The notes below the pieces were generated by a model, which did no database searches, had not been told where the DNA came from, and saw only the letters and a program-made list of their open reading frames with translations. From positions 1 to 64,000 of the forward strand of contig CADCCO010000004.1 in assembly GCA_902799965.1 (NCBI GenBank): 64,000 nucleotides of DNA, in the 5' to 3' direction. Source of the DNA: an uncultured Spirochaetaceae bacterium. GTDB taxonomy: Bacteria; Spirochaetota; Spirochaetia; Treponematales; Treponemataceae. Position 1 is the first letter of the stretch; every line of letters starts with the position of its first letter. Positions 1-6,906 of this stretch are shown piece after piece. The position numbers and the translations under genes are program-made.

Positions 1-345
1 GAACGCGTCTTCGTCGATTTTTTCCGAAAGGACGATCAGCGTGATGTCCGTGTTGCGGTGGCCGTAGTAGGGCGTTATTCTGGAAAGGCCCCGCTCCCAC
101 GCGGCGTTTGCGATTTGGGTGATGTCGTCTTGTGTTTGCGGCGGAACCTTGTGGTTTGAATAGAAGAAAACGAATTCGTTGGAATCGATGTCCGCGACCT
201 TTGCGGCCTTGACCAAAAAATACTGCTCGCTATGGGACTTGAACGCGGCTTCGGCGGCAAACGGAGGCTCTATCCCTTTAGTTGTGACGTTGTAGTAGCG
301 CTCAAAAGATTTGAGAATTTTGTCCAAGGCTCCATTGCCGCTCAT
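1..345 (-). CDS. Hypothetical protein, N-terminal part only
   Basis: An open frame runs from an ATG at 345 to the window edge without a stop, so only the first 115 residues are visible. The start reads MSGNGALDKILKSFERYY. No membrane segment or signal peptide is seen, and the visible part looks like a soluble cytoplasmic protein. I do not recognise the family. The start is supported by a good promoter just upstream (-35 GGTCAA and -10 ATTTTA on the plus strand), which puts transcription at or next to the ATG. Codon use matches the housekeeping genes of the window rather than the AT-rich island to the right. Confidence 0.7.
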   Translation of the reverse strand, partial: MSGNGALDKILKSFERYYNVTTKGIEPPFAAEAAFKSHSEQYFLVKAAKVADIDSNEFVFFYSNHKVPPQTQDDITQIANAAWERGLSRITPYYGHRNTDITLIVLSEKIDEDAF

Positions 346-353
346 AGAATGCT

Positions 354-382
354 ATTTTATGCCTAATGGGCGTTTCGGTCAA
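354..382 (-). promoter_or_regulatory. Sigma70-type promoter of the minus-strand gene ending at 345
   Basis: Read on the minus strand it is TTGACC, a 17-nt spacer, then TAAAAT. Only 8 nt separate the -10 box from the ATG at 345, so the transcript would be leaderless or nearly so. Confidence 0.6.
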
Positions 383-477
383 TAGAAGCGCGAAACTCCG
401 AGGCTTTGCAAGCCTAAGACGGGGGCGGAACGGTGGCGCGGCCAAAAGTTGACTAACTTCAAATTATAGCGCTTGTT

Positions 478-729
478 TTGAACCTAAAGAACTCCGCCTT
501 TGGAAAGCGCGCCGTGGTCATCGTGAGCATTTTAGAATTTGCCGTCGCGGTTGCAAATGTGCTTTCTCCTATTGACTCCGTTATCAGAGACTTCCAGCTG
601 GTTGACATCGCGCTTAATTACCAATCCTTGTTCATCCGCCCAATTATGTTTTTTGCAATCGAGCTTGCCTACCGCGCCTGGCTCGACCGGCATGTGGGGA
701 AGAGAGTTGTTTGCCAGTTAAGGGGGTAA
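478..729 (+). CDS. Possible small membrane protein or gene remnant
   Basis: A frame of 83 codons starts at a TTG. It contains hydrophobic stretches around residues 10-30 and 50-65 (AVVIVSILEFAVAVANVL and PIMFFAIELAYRAW). There is no convincing ribosome binding site. The family is not recognised and the frame may be a remnant of a larger membrane protein. The stretch from 730 to 904 shows no other gene. Confidence 0.25.
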   Translation: MNLKNSAFGKRAVVIVSILEFAVAVANVLSPIDSVIRDFQLVDIALNYQSLFIRPIMFFAIELAYRAWLDRHVGKRVVCQLRG

Positions 730-904
730 ATTTTCATAAAAATGCGAAAGATACCCTGTTAACTGGGGGATTTGGGAATTGCTGGGGATGACATTGTTTT
801 TTGTTCGAGGTTGTGATATAATGTGAATGGTGTGTGGCGGTTTTGCTGTATAAGATGTTGTTATGACGAAGGACTGTACTGCGGTGCTTCTGAGGTGGAG
901 AAAA

Positions 905-1495
905 ATGGCAGGTTACATTTCATATTTTAAACTTGATGAGTGGTTTACAGAAACATTTTCTTTAGATGAACAAAAATATATGGATGAAAAATATTCTGTT
1001 GGCGGAATGGGAGATACGCCATTATTTTTTGGAAAAAATGCGACCGCCTATAATGCTTCTGCTGCATATTTTTTAGCTGATTTAATTCAATGGTTCAATA
1101 CAAAAGAATTGTATTCAATAGGTTTGCGACTTGCAAAAAAGGCAGAAGAACTTTTTGAAGAGAAAAAAGAATCCGTTTTAAATAAACATTTTTTTTATAT
1201 GAATATGATAAAATTTTATTATAAAAATCGTGAAAACGAAGATAATTTACAAAAAGCTATTTCTTATTGTGAAAAACAAATATCAATTTCAAAACAAGCT
1301 GCTAAGGATTTCAAGAAAGATTCTTTAATGGGATCTTTTTGCCTGCCATTTCATACAGGATTTGAACAACTTGCAATTGTTGAAAAGAAAAATAAAAATT
1401 GGAATAGAGTTATTGAGTTGTCCGAAGAAGCAAAGGCTGACGGCTGGGCAGGGGATTGGGATAAGCGTGTGGCGGAAGTAAATTCAAAACTATAA
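905..1495 (+). CDS. Hypothetical helical protein, AT-rich
   Basis: The start is placed at the ATG at 905 because GAGGTGGAG lies about 5 nt upstream. An in-frame ATG at 863 has no such site. The product of about 196 residues is rich in lysine and glutamate and looks all-helical. It has TPR-like character near residues 60-130 and ends in an acidic/basic tail. No signal peptide is present. Base composition is far more AT-rich than the housekeeping genes, suggesting transfer. A signal-peptide gene follows after 20 nt, so the two are probably co-transcribed. I do not recognise the family. An immunity-type or effector-accessory role is conceivable, but nothing in the sequence shows it. Confidence 0.6.
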   Translation: MAGYISYFKLDEWFTETFSLDEQKYMDEKYSVGGMGDTPLFFGKNATAYNASAAYFLADLIQWFNTKELYSIGLRLAKKAEELFEEKKESVLNKHFFYMNMIKFYYKNRENEDNLQKAISYCEKQISISKQAAKDFKKDSLMGSFCLPFHTGFEQLAIVEKKNKNWNRVIELSEEAKADGWAGDWDKRVAEVNSKL

Positions 1496-1515
1496 GAATA
1501 CTGAGGAGAATTAAA

Positions 1516-2358
1516 ATGAAAAAGACCTTTTTTATAATTATAATTACGATTATATCTTTAAATATTTTTGCAGAAGGAAATGTTACATATAATAAAAATA
1601 TAAAGAATCCAAAGAATTTTGTTATTGATAATCTTAATTCTTCATATAAAAAGAGTTTTGAAAATATTGACTATTTGAATTCAGTGGATGTGTACGACTA
1701 TTATTTTTTTAACTGTTTTACAGAAATTGAGTATCTGGAAGGGACTCTCTTAATTATGTGGAAGTATGAAAAAGAATACGTGTCTTCTAATTTTGTTAAG
1801 AGTGTGAAAAAATTTATCAGTGAAGCGCGTCCTGCATTAAGATTGTACTTTAAGAATACAAATGAAACAAAATATACAAAAGCTGTTGATCAAAAATATT
1901 TTAAGGTTGGCGATAAAACAGAGAAAGCTAGTGTGTATTATTATAAAACCGAAGAATGCAATGTAGAAAATGAAGCACCTTTTATAAAATATATACAAAC
2001 ATATGAAATTGTGGAATTTTTAGGCAAAAAGAATTGTATAAATTTGCTATGTTACATTGTTCCATTTAAAACCTTAAAATATGAAAGTTGGGATAAAGCA
2101 ACATCGTCGGATGAAATAATTGAATTGTTTGGAATGCCTGATAGTATAGAAAAGTATTCTTTTAGTTGGCCAGACCGTAAAAGTAAAAATGGAATCTATT
2201 ATACGCCGGAAGTAAATAAACCTGTTTGGGGAGAGCATTGGAGATTTAAGAAATATCCAGATTTGGTAATTGATATTTCTGCTGGAAAAAAAGTTAATGA
2301 TTTTGCGACCGATAGAAATATTAAGTTTTATCAGGCTTCTAAAGAGAAAAACGATTAA
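1516..2358 (+). CDS. Hypothetical secreted protein
   Basis: The product is 280 residues with a clear N-terminal signal peptide: MKK, a hydrophobic core rich in isoleucine, and a likely cleavage after IFA near residue 19. The mature part is rich in lysine, tyrosine and asparagine with no further membrane segment, so it is probably periplasmic or surface-exposed. AGGAG precedes the start. It sits 20 nt after the helical protein and has the same AT-rich composition, so the pair probably arrived together. The family is not recognised. Confidence 0.65.
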   Translation: MKKTFFIIIITIISLNIFAEGNVTYNKNIKNPKNFVIDNLNSSYKKSFENIDYLNSVDVYDYYFFNCFTEIEYLEGTLLIMWKYEKEYVSSNFVKSVKKFISEARPALRLYFKNTNETKYTKAVDQKYFKVGDKTEKASVYYYKTEECNVENEAPFIKYIQTYEIVEFLGKKNCINLLCYIVPFKTLKYESWDKATSSDEIIELFGMPDSIEKYSFSWPDRKSKNGIYYTPEVNKPVWGEHWRFKKYPDLVIDISAGKKVNDFATDRNIKFYQASKEKND

Positions 2359-2574
2359 GCTATAATAATCTCCATAGGAGACGCTTTTATGTCTGATTTG
2401 CGTTTGAACAATTCGATTTTTCTCATGTATCTAGCGACAGAAGAATACAAGCGCGAGCATAATATCACTTCCTTGCAATTCCTTGACCTTGATAAAAAAT
2501 ACGGAATGACAAAGCCGGAGATGGCGAGTGAAATAGATGAATATATTGCCGCGAATCAGTGACACGCTCTATCA
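2359..2574 (+). repeat. Direct repeat, copy 1 (DUF3791 gene plus start of DUF3990)
   Basis: This segment matches 5874-6061 almost base for base, with only a handful of substitutions. The other copy lacks 28 nt. The match begins at a TATAAT-like box upstream of the DUF3791 gene and ends inside codon 13 of the DUF3990 frame. The two copies lie in the same orientation and bracket 3.3 kb. Confidence 0.9.
2389..2562 (+). CDS. DUF3791-type small protein, intact copy
   Basis: This is a 57-residue protein starting MSDLRLNNSIFLMYLATEEY and ending in DEYIAANQ. A Shine-Dalgarno-like TAGGAG lies 7 nt upstream. The short helical protein with an EEYKREHN segment matches what I know of the DUF3791 family, which is usually encoded directly before DUF3990 genes and is a plausible antitoxin. 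The ATG of a DUF3990 frame overlaps its end at 2537, but that frame breaks after 13 codons. The intact DUF3990 gene is 3.4 kb downstream, beside a truncated DUF3791 copy. Confidence 0.7.
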   Translation: MSDLRLNNSIFLMYLATEEYKREHNITSLQFLDLDKKYGMTKPEMASEIDEYIAANQ

Positions 2575-2620
2575 TCTTCCAAAAATTTATAGATTTTCTA
2601 ACAAAACTCTGCTAATATAG
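2537..2620 (+). pseudogene. DUF3990 gene remnant (first 13 codons)
   Basis: The frame starts MNILPRISDTLYH, identical to the start of the intact DUF3990 protein at 6024. It then diverges completely and stops at 2620. The family motif LYHGT is cut exactly at LYH, marking the right-hand breakpoint of the duplication. Confidence 0.75.
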
Positions 2621-2684
2621 TTAAACGCATTCTTTTGGCACGGATTGCACAGTTTCATCAAAAAGCGCAAAAAGGAGAGTTGTG

Positions 2685-3551
2685 ATGAGTAAAATAATAA
2701 AAGATACAATCCATGCAAAAGGAATTGAAATCGGAATCTATACAACCGATTTTGAAAATGAATTTATTTCGCTTACGGATATTGCCCGCTATAAAAGCGA
2801 TGACCCTGCGGCTGTTATTCAAAACTGGATGCGAAATCGCGATGTCATTGAATTTCTTGGATTATGGGAAACCATGCATAATCCAGATTTTAAACCCCTC
2901 GAATTCGAGGGGTTTAAAAAGGCTGCAGGAGCGAATGCTTTTACAATGTCTCCACAAAAATGGATAAATGCTACAAACTCTATTGGGATTGTGTCAAAAT
3001 CTGGCCGCTACGGCGGCGGAACTTTTGCCCATTCTGATATTGCGATGGAATTTGCATCGTGGATTTCCGCAGAGTTTAAATTATACGTCATAAAGGATTA
3101 CCGCCGCCTTAAATCCGATGAAAATTCACGGCTTTCATTAAACTGGAACTTAAACCGCGAGCTTTCAAAACTTAATTACAAAATCCACACCGACGCGATA
3201 AAAGAAAATCTCATAATCCCGGAACTTACTCCTGCGCAAAAATCTTTTGTTTATGCAGACGAAGCGGATTTGTTGAATGTCGCGTTGTTCGGCATGACTG
3301 CAAAAGAATGGCGCAAAGCCAATCCCGGCAAAAAAGGAAATATCCGGGATTACGCAGATTTACATCATCTTTTGGTTCTTGCAAATCTTGAAAGTTATAA
3401 CGCGATTCTTATCGAGCAAAACATTAAGCAGCCGAAACGTTTGGAAATGTTGCGAGAAACTGCCCTAAAACAACTTAGAACAATACAAGTGCTGGATTTT
3501 TCCTCTCAAAAAATACTGAAAATTTCAAATAAATCTGAGAAGTCTAAATGA
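2685..3551 (+). CDS. KilA-N domain protein
   Basis: The product is 288 residues. The ATG at 2685 has AAGGAG about 7 nt upstream. The N-terminal half holds a KilA-N-type DNA-binding domain, with ISLTDIARY near residues 30-38 and the family signature GRYGGGTFAHSDIAMEFASW near residues 107-126. The C-terminal half contains a conserved helical region around residues 180-270 (MTAKEWRKANPGKKGNIRDY). Such proteins are common in phages and inside type I restriction loci. Its stop overlaps the ATG of an HsdS remnant (ATGA), which supports that context. The molecular role of these proteins is not established. Confidence 0.85.
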   Translation: MSKIIKDTIHAKGIEIGIYTTDFENEFISLTDIARYKSDDPAAVIQNWMRNRDVIEFLGLWETMHNPDFKPLEFEGFKKAAGANAFTMSPQKWINATNSIGIVSKSGRYGGGTFAHSDIAMEFASWISAEFKLYVIKDYRRLKSDENSRLSLNWNLNRELSKLNYKIHTDAIKENLIIPELTPAQKSFVYADEADLLNVALFGMTAKEWRKANPGKKGNIRDYADLHHLLVLANLESYNAILIEQNIKQPKRLEMLRETALKQLRTIQVLDFSSQKILKISNKSEKSK

Positions 3552-3754
3552 CTGCCAAAGATTTAAAAAAATTGCTTTTATATGAAGCCGTGTAAGGCAA
3601 GTTAGTTCCTCAGATTACAGGCGAAGGCAATGGAAATGATTTGTTGGAAGAGATTTGCAGGAAAAAAGCAAAATTTGTAAAGTAGGGGAGAATAGAAAAA
3701 CCTCTGTCGGAATTTATTAGGAGAAAATATTCCTTTCTTTTTCTGAAATGTTAG
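3548..3754 (+). pseudogene. Type I restriction specificity subunit (hsdS) remnant
   Basis: The frame begins MTAKDLKKLLLYEAV, meets a TAA, and continues GKLVPQITGEGNGNDLLEEI. It then meets a TAG and continues GRIEKPLSEF. Restoring Q and E at the two stops gives the standard HsdS opening (LL..A.QGKLVPQ...LL..I, then KPLPEI). Two in-frame nonsense codons, and the absence of any target-recognition domain after it, mark it as a dead fragment. Its ATG overlaps the stop of the KilA-N gene. Confidence 0.75.
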
Positions 3755-3763
3755 GAGAATAAT

Positions 3764-4228
3764 ATGTCAATAATTGATATAACCTCAATCGCTATAGCGT
3801 TAATATCTCTTATCGTTTCTATTTATGTAGTTATTCGTGATAAAAAGAATTCCCAACTTGAATTACTTATGACAATGTATGACCGTCTGGAATCTGCAAA
3901 TTCACAATTGCAAACTAATCAAGATGAAGAAATGTCAAAAAAATTAAAATGGGGAATTGAAAGGGAATTAGAAACGTCTTGTTATATGCTTTTCAAAAAG
4001 AAAATAGATAAAGAATTGTTTTATCATCTTTACAAACGATGGCTTTTATCTAGAAAAGTGTTTTGGATTGATAGAAATATTGATGTGATCGAACCATGCA
4101 ATAATCTTTATACTGTATGGGCAATAAAAAATGGATTAGAAAATAGATATTTGAATAATACTAAAACAGAACAGGAATTCTTGAAAGAAATGTCTGATTA
4201 TATAGTTGAAAGGAGAAATTCATTATGA
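3764..4228 (+). CDS. Small membrane-anchored partner of AbiC-like protein
   Basis: The product is 154 residues with one N-terminal membrane helix (residues 4-25, IDITSIAIALISLIVSIYV) followed by a charged, helical cytoplasmic domain. TTAGGAG lies 5-6 nt before the ATG. Its last bases overlap the next gene (ATGA), so the pair is translationally coupled. I do not recognise a family. The coupling suggests a joint function with the abortive-infection-like protein downstream. Confidence 0.7.
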   Translation: MSIIDITSIAIALISLIVSIYVVIRDKKNSQLELLMTMYDRLESANSQLQTNQDEEMSKKLKWGIERELETSCYMLFKKKIDKELFYHLYKRWLLSRKVFWIDRNIDVIEPCNNLYTVWAIKNGLENRYLNNTKTEQEFLKEMSDYIVERRNSL

Positions 4229-5304
4229 GAAAACATGATATTAATTGGTTGCCATATTGTATTTTTATCATTTTGATAATATTTTCTTTTTTTGCACCAT
4301 TCATATTTACTCGGCATAGTTTTTCCTCTGTTTTCGATTTTACAGAAACAGGAGCGGTTGGAGACACTATAAATGGACTTATGGGGCCTTTTATTGCTAT
4401 AGCGGCAGCACTTTTAACTTTTTTTGCATTTAAAGAACAAATAAAGGCTAATGCTTTGCAAAAAGAAGCAACTGATGTTCAAATAAAAAAAGATGAAATA
4501 TTGGCGTTTGAAAATAAATTATTTCAGTTAATTAACTTTCACAGAGAAAATGTTAATGATTTAAAATTAAAAAAATATGATAAAGCCGGGGCTTTAATAA
4601 TTTCCGAAGGACAAGATGCCATTTCTGCATTAAGGTTTACACTTTCTGTTGTAACTTTTTTGTTAAGCAAAATTCCAAATGTCGAGAAAAAATTTACTAA
4701 AATGGAAATGCAGATTTTTTCTTATTTGATTTTTACGCATGGAGACTCTTTGGCAACAAATAATTGGTTCAAAAAAAGAATAGATTTTGCAAAATACGCA
4801 AACCAAATCGCAGATATTAATTATCTGATAAAAACAATAGACGAAATTAATGGCATAGAACTTAATGCGAGTGCTGGCAATTCCTATTATCTTCAGAAAC
4901 TGATAAAGGAAAAAAAAGATGTTATACTGCTCCCAATACATAAAAATATTATGAACTATTTATCCAGATATTTTAGACAGATTTATCAGATTTATTTATA
5001 CATAGATAAACAAGATTTTTTATCCGACAAACAGAAATATGAATATGCTAAAATATTTAGAACGAATTTAACTAATTCTGAACAAGAATTGATGTATAAT
5101 AATATTATAAGTCCTTTTGGTGCAAAATGGCTAGAAAATGATTTTATAAGAAAATATAAGCCATTCAAAAATGTCTCTTCATACGGAATGTATGGTTATT
5201 CGCCAGTTGACTTTTTAAAGGACCAATATCATATTGAAGATGAACAATTGGCAAATTTTTTAGATGTTTTAACTTTTGAGTATGATAATATCCAGACTGA
5301 ATAA
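4225..5304 (+). CDS. Putative phage abortive infection protein (AbiC-like)
   Basis: The product is 359 residues with two N-terminal membrane helices (about 11-29 and 50-70). The loop between them carries TGAVGDTINGLMGPFIA. A FENKLFQLINFHRENVNDL segment follows near residues 94-112. The C-terminal half contains YLSRYFRQIYQIYLYI and a KYEYAKIFRTNL.NSEQELMYNNI stretch. This order matches what I know of the putative AbiC-type phage abortive infection family, including its GDTI.G...PF loop and RHLYQ-type motif. These proteins are thought to abort phage growth, but the mechanism is not established. The gene is AT-rich and coupled to the preceding gene. Confidence 0.8.
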   Translation: MRKHDINWLPYCIFIILIIFSFFAPFIFTRHSFSSVFDFTETGAVGDTINGLMGPFIAIAAALLTFFAFKEQIKANALQKEATDVQIKKDEILAFENKLFQLINFHRENVNDLKLKKYDKAGALIISEGQDAISALRFTLSVVTFLLSKIPNVEKKFTKMEMQIFSYLIFTHGDSLATNNWFKKRIDFAKYANQIADINYLIKTIDEINGIELNASAGNSYYLQKLIKEKKDVILLPIHKNIMNYLSRYFRQIYQIYLYIDKQDFLSDKQKYEYAKIFRTNLTNSEQELMYNNIISPFGAKWLENDFIRKYKPFKNVSSYGMYGYSPVDFLKDQYHIEDEQLANFLDVLTFEYDNIQTE

Positions 5305-5556
5305 TTTATGGACATAAATATCAAAAACGCCTTATTAAAAATTGTTCTTTTAAATAAAATCGCCGAAGACGGGCTGGTGAAAAATGTCATCAGATTCTTG
5401 GTGAATATTTGGAGGGATTCACGATTCGCTCTATAAAAATGAAGATCAAATGATGGAACATTTTTGGATTAATTACATTGGTTCTTCATAAGTTGGTATG
5501 CTTCTATGTTTAATACAGTTTCTGTTGATGTCCGCTTCGAGGGGGCAGCCTGACTC
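5305..5556 (+). other. Degenerate intergenic stretch
   Basis: It contains a 42-codon frame (5308-5436) starting MDINIKNALLKIVLLNKIAE that matches nothing I recognise, and short frames in other phases. It has the look of decayed coding DNA. Confidence 0.4.
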
Positions 5557-5800
5557 ACACATAGGCTCAGCTGGTGAAATTATACATTTCCAACAAGGCA
5601 AATGTAAAGCGAGTGCAAAAAGCATATTTTTGAGGAAGAAGAGCTTATCAAAGAGGCAACTATTCGGAATTTCCGAACAGTTCAAAACAAAGGAGAGTGC
5701 ATGGTTGAACTCGAAGTTGAAGAAGATTCGGCTGTTCGGAATTTCCGAACAACTGCTGCCGACGGGAAATCGTATCAAACAAAAGGTAAAAATTGAATAA
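5557..5800 (+). pseudogene. RhuM-family gene remnant
   Basis: In one frame the segment reads GEIIHFQQGKCKA, like a RhuM N-terminus. After a frame change it reads HIFEEEELIKEATIRNFRTV, then VEEDSAVRNFRTTAADGKSY. Both halves resemble the RhuM segment that follows its DNA-binding region (E.EL....A..RNFRT). The same motif appears twice, as if two diverged RhuM sequences had recombined. No full-length frame exists. RhuM genes often sit within type I restriction loci, like the HsdS and KilA-N sequences nearby. The palindrome GTTCGGAA/TTCCGAAC seen twice here is simply the RNFR codons. Confidence 0.55.
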
Positions 5801-5873
5801 ACAGAGTTTTTGACCGGCATAGAATGTGCCTTGCCTCGACAGAAGAAATCTCTTTAAAAAATCCAAAATTCAT

Positions 5874-6061
5874 GCTATAATAATTTCCATAGGAGGCGCT
5901 TTTATGTCCGATTTGCGATTAAACAATTCGATTTTTCTCATGTATCTAGCGACAGAAGAATACAAGCGCGAGCATAATATCACTTCCTTGCAATTCCTTG
6001 ACCTTGATAAAAAATACGGATAGATGAATATATTGCCGCGAATCAGTGACACGCTCTATCA
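5874..6061 (+). repeat. Direct repeat, copy 2 (28-nt deletion)
   Basis: This copy matches 2359-2574 but lacks the 28 nt that follow the TACGG at codons 38-40 of the DUF3791 frame. Beyond 6061 it continues into an intact DUF3990 gene, whereas copy 1 diverges. Confidence 0.9.
5904..6023 (+). pseudogene. Truncated DUF3791 gene
   Basis: The first 39 residues are identical to the intact copy at 2389, ending DLDKKYG. The 28-nt deletion then brings an immediate TAG. The stop touches the ATG of the DUF3990 gene (TAGATG), so the reading frames still look coupled. Whether 39 residues suffice for function is unknown. Confidence 0.7.
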
Positions 6062-6572
6062 CGGAACGATAGACATTATTTCCTCGATTGACGTTTCAAA
6101 AGGAAGAAGCAACAAGGATTTTGGCAAGGGCTTTTATATGGCTGTGGAAAAATCACAGGCCATTGGCATGATGAACAAGAAATTCAACGAGGCTGTCCGC
6201 AGAACAAAATCAAAAGACCCCAGCCAGTTTTCAAAACATCTTTATGAAATAAAACTCAATAAAGAATTGTTTCCGTCGTTGAAAATAAAATACTTCCTTG
6301 ACGCGGATATGGAATGGCTTGATTTCATTCTTCTTTGCAGGAGCAGCAAGGAGGTTCCGCATGATTATGATTTGGTTGTCGGCGCCACCGCGGACGACAA
6401 TACGACTTTGTGCTTGAAGTATTATTTTGACGGCATCTATGGCAAGGTAGGTTCTGACGACGCAAAAGGAATGCTTATGAAGAATCTTGAAGTTGAAAAC
6501 TTGGGCGTTCAATACTACATAGGAAAGCAAGCTGTCGCTGATAAACTTATATTAAGCGTAACGGAGTTGTAG
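6024..6572 (+). CDS. DUF3990 family protein, predicted ADP-ribosyltransferase-like toxin
   Basis: The product is 182 residues. The N-terminus has LYHGTIDIISSIDVSKGRSN followed by DFGKGFYMA, the hallmark of DUF3990. From family knowledge the LYHG and G.GFY elements resemble NAD-binding motifs of the ADP-ribosyltransferase fold, so a toxin that modifies a cellular target is a reasonable prediction but unproven. No signal peptide is present. It lies between a truncated DUF3791 frame and another small acidic protein 3 nt downstream, either of which could be its neutraliser. Confidence 0.75.
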   Translation: MNILPRISDTLYHGTIDIISSIDVSKGRSNKDFGKGFYMAVEKSQAIGMMNKKFNEAVRRTKSKDPSQFSKHLYEIKLNKELFPSLKIKYFLDADMEWLDFILLCRSSKEVPHDYDLVVGATADDNTTLCLKYYFDGIYGKVGSDDAKGMLMKNLEVENLGVQYYIGKQAVADKLILSVTEL

Positions 6573-6575
6573 CTT

Positions 6576-6824
6576 ATGTCTGAAAGCAAAATCGAAACTA
6601 CAAAAGGGAATTGCGCCATCGCTCTAACCCGCCACATAATGGACAAGTTTAATCTTTCTCAAGACAAGGCCTTTGCAAAGCTGTCTTCTACGGAATTTTT
6701 CGGCTTGTTGAATGACTCGGAAACTAATCTTTTTATGGAAACAAATGACTATCTTTGCGAAGCCTGTGATTATGAATTGAGCGGCAATACAGATCGAATG
6801 TATTCATTCATTGGAAATAACTAA
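6576..6824 (+). CDS. Small acidic protein next to DUF3990, possible antitoxin
   Basis: The product is 82 residues, acidic and predicted helical. It begins 3 nt after the DUF3990 stop, so it is surely co-transcribed. The segment LTRHIMDKFNLSQDKAFAKL resembles the small DUF3791-like partners that I associate with DUF3990 operons, but similarity is weak. It is the best candidate for the current antitoxin because the DUF3791 copy upstream is truncated. Confidence 0.6.
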   Translation: MSESKIETTKGNCAIALTRHIMDKFNLSQDKAFAKLSSTEFFGLLNDSETNLFMETNDYLCEACDYELSGNTDRMYSFIGNN

Positions 6825-6906
6825 AAGCAACCAAAAACGCCTTTGACATGCGGCTGTAGCCCCACTTGTTGCCCAAACCCCGCGTTTTCGTTACAATAGT
6901 TCCATT

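Noticed and set aside
5660-5752. Two copies of the palindrome GTTCGGAA-T-TTCCGAAC, a possible operator pair
   Set aside because: Both copies encode the RNFR residues of the RhuM remnant, so codon content explains them.
863-6824. Integron cassette array, as known in Treponema denticola
   Set aside because: The genes are short, AT-rich and co-oriented, but I found no paired attC core sites (RYYYAAC and GTTRRRY) between them, and gaps differ in character.
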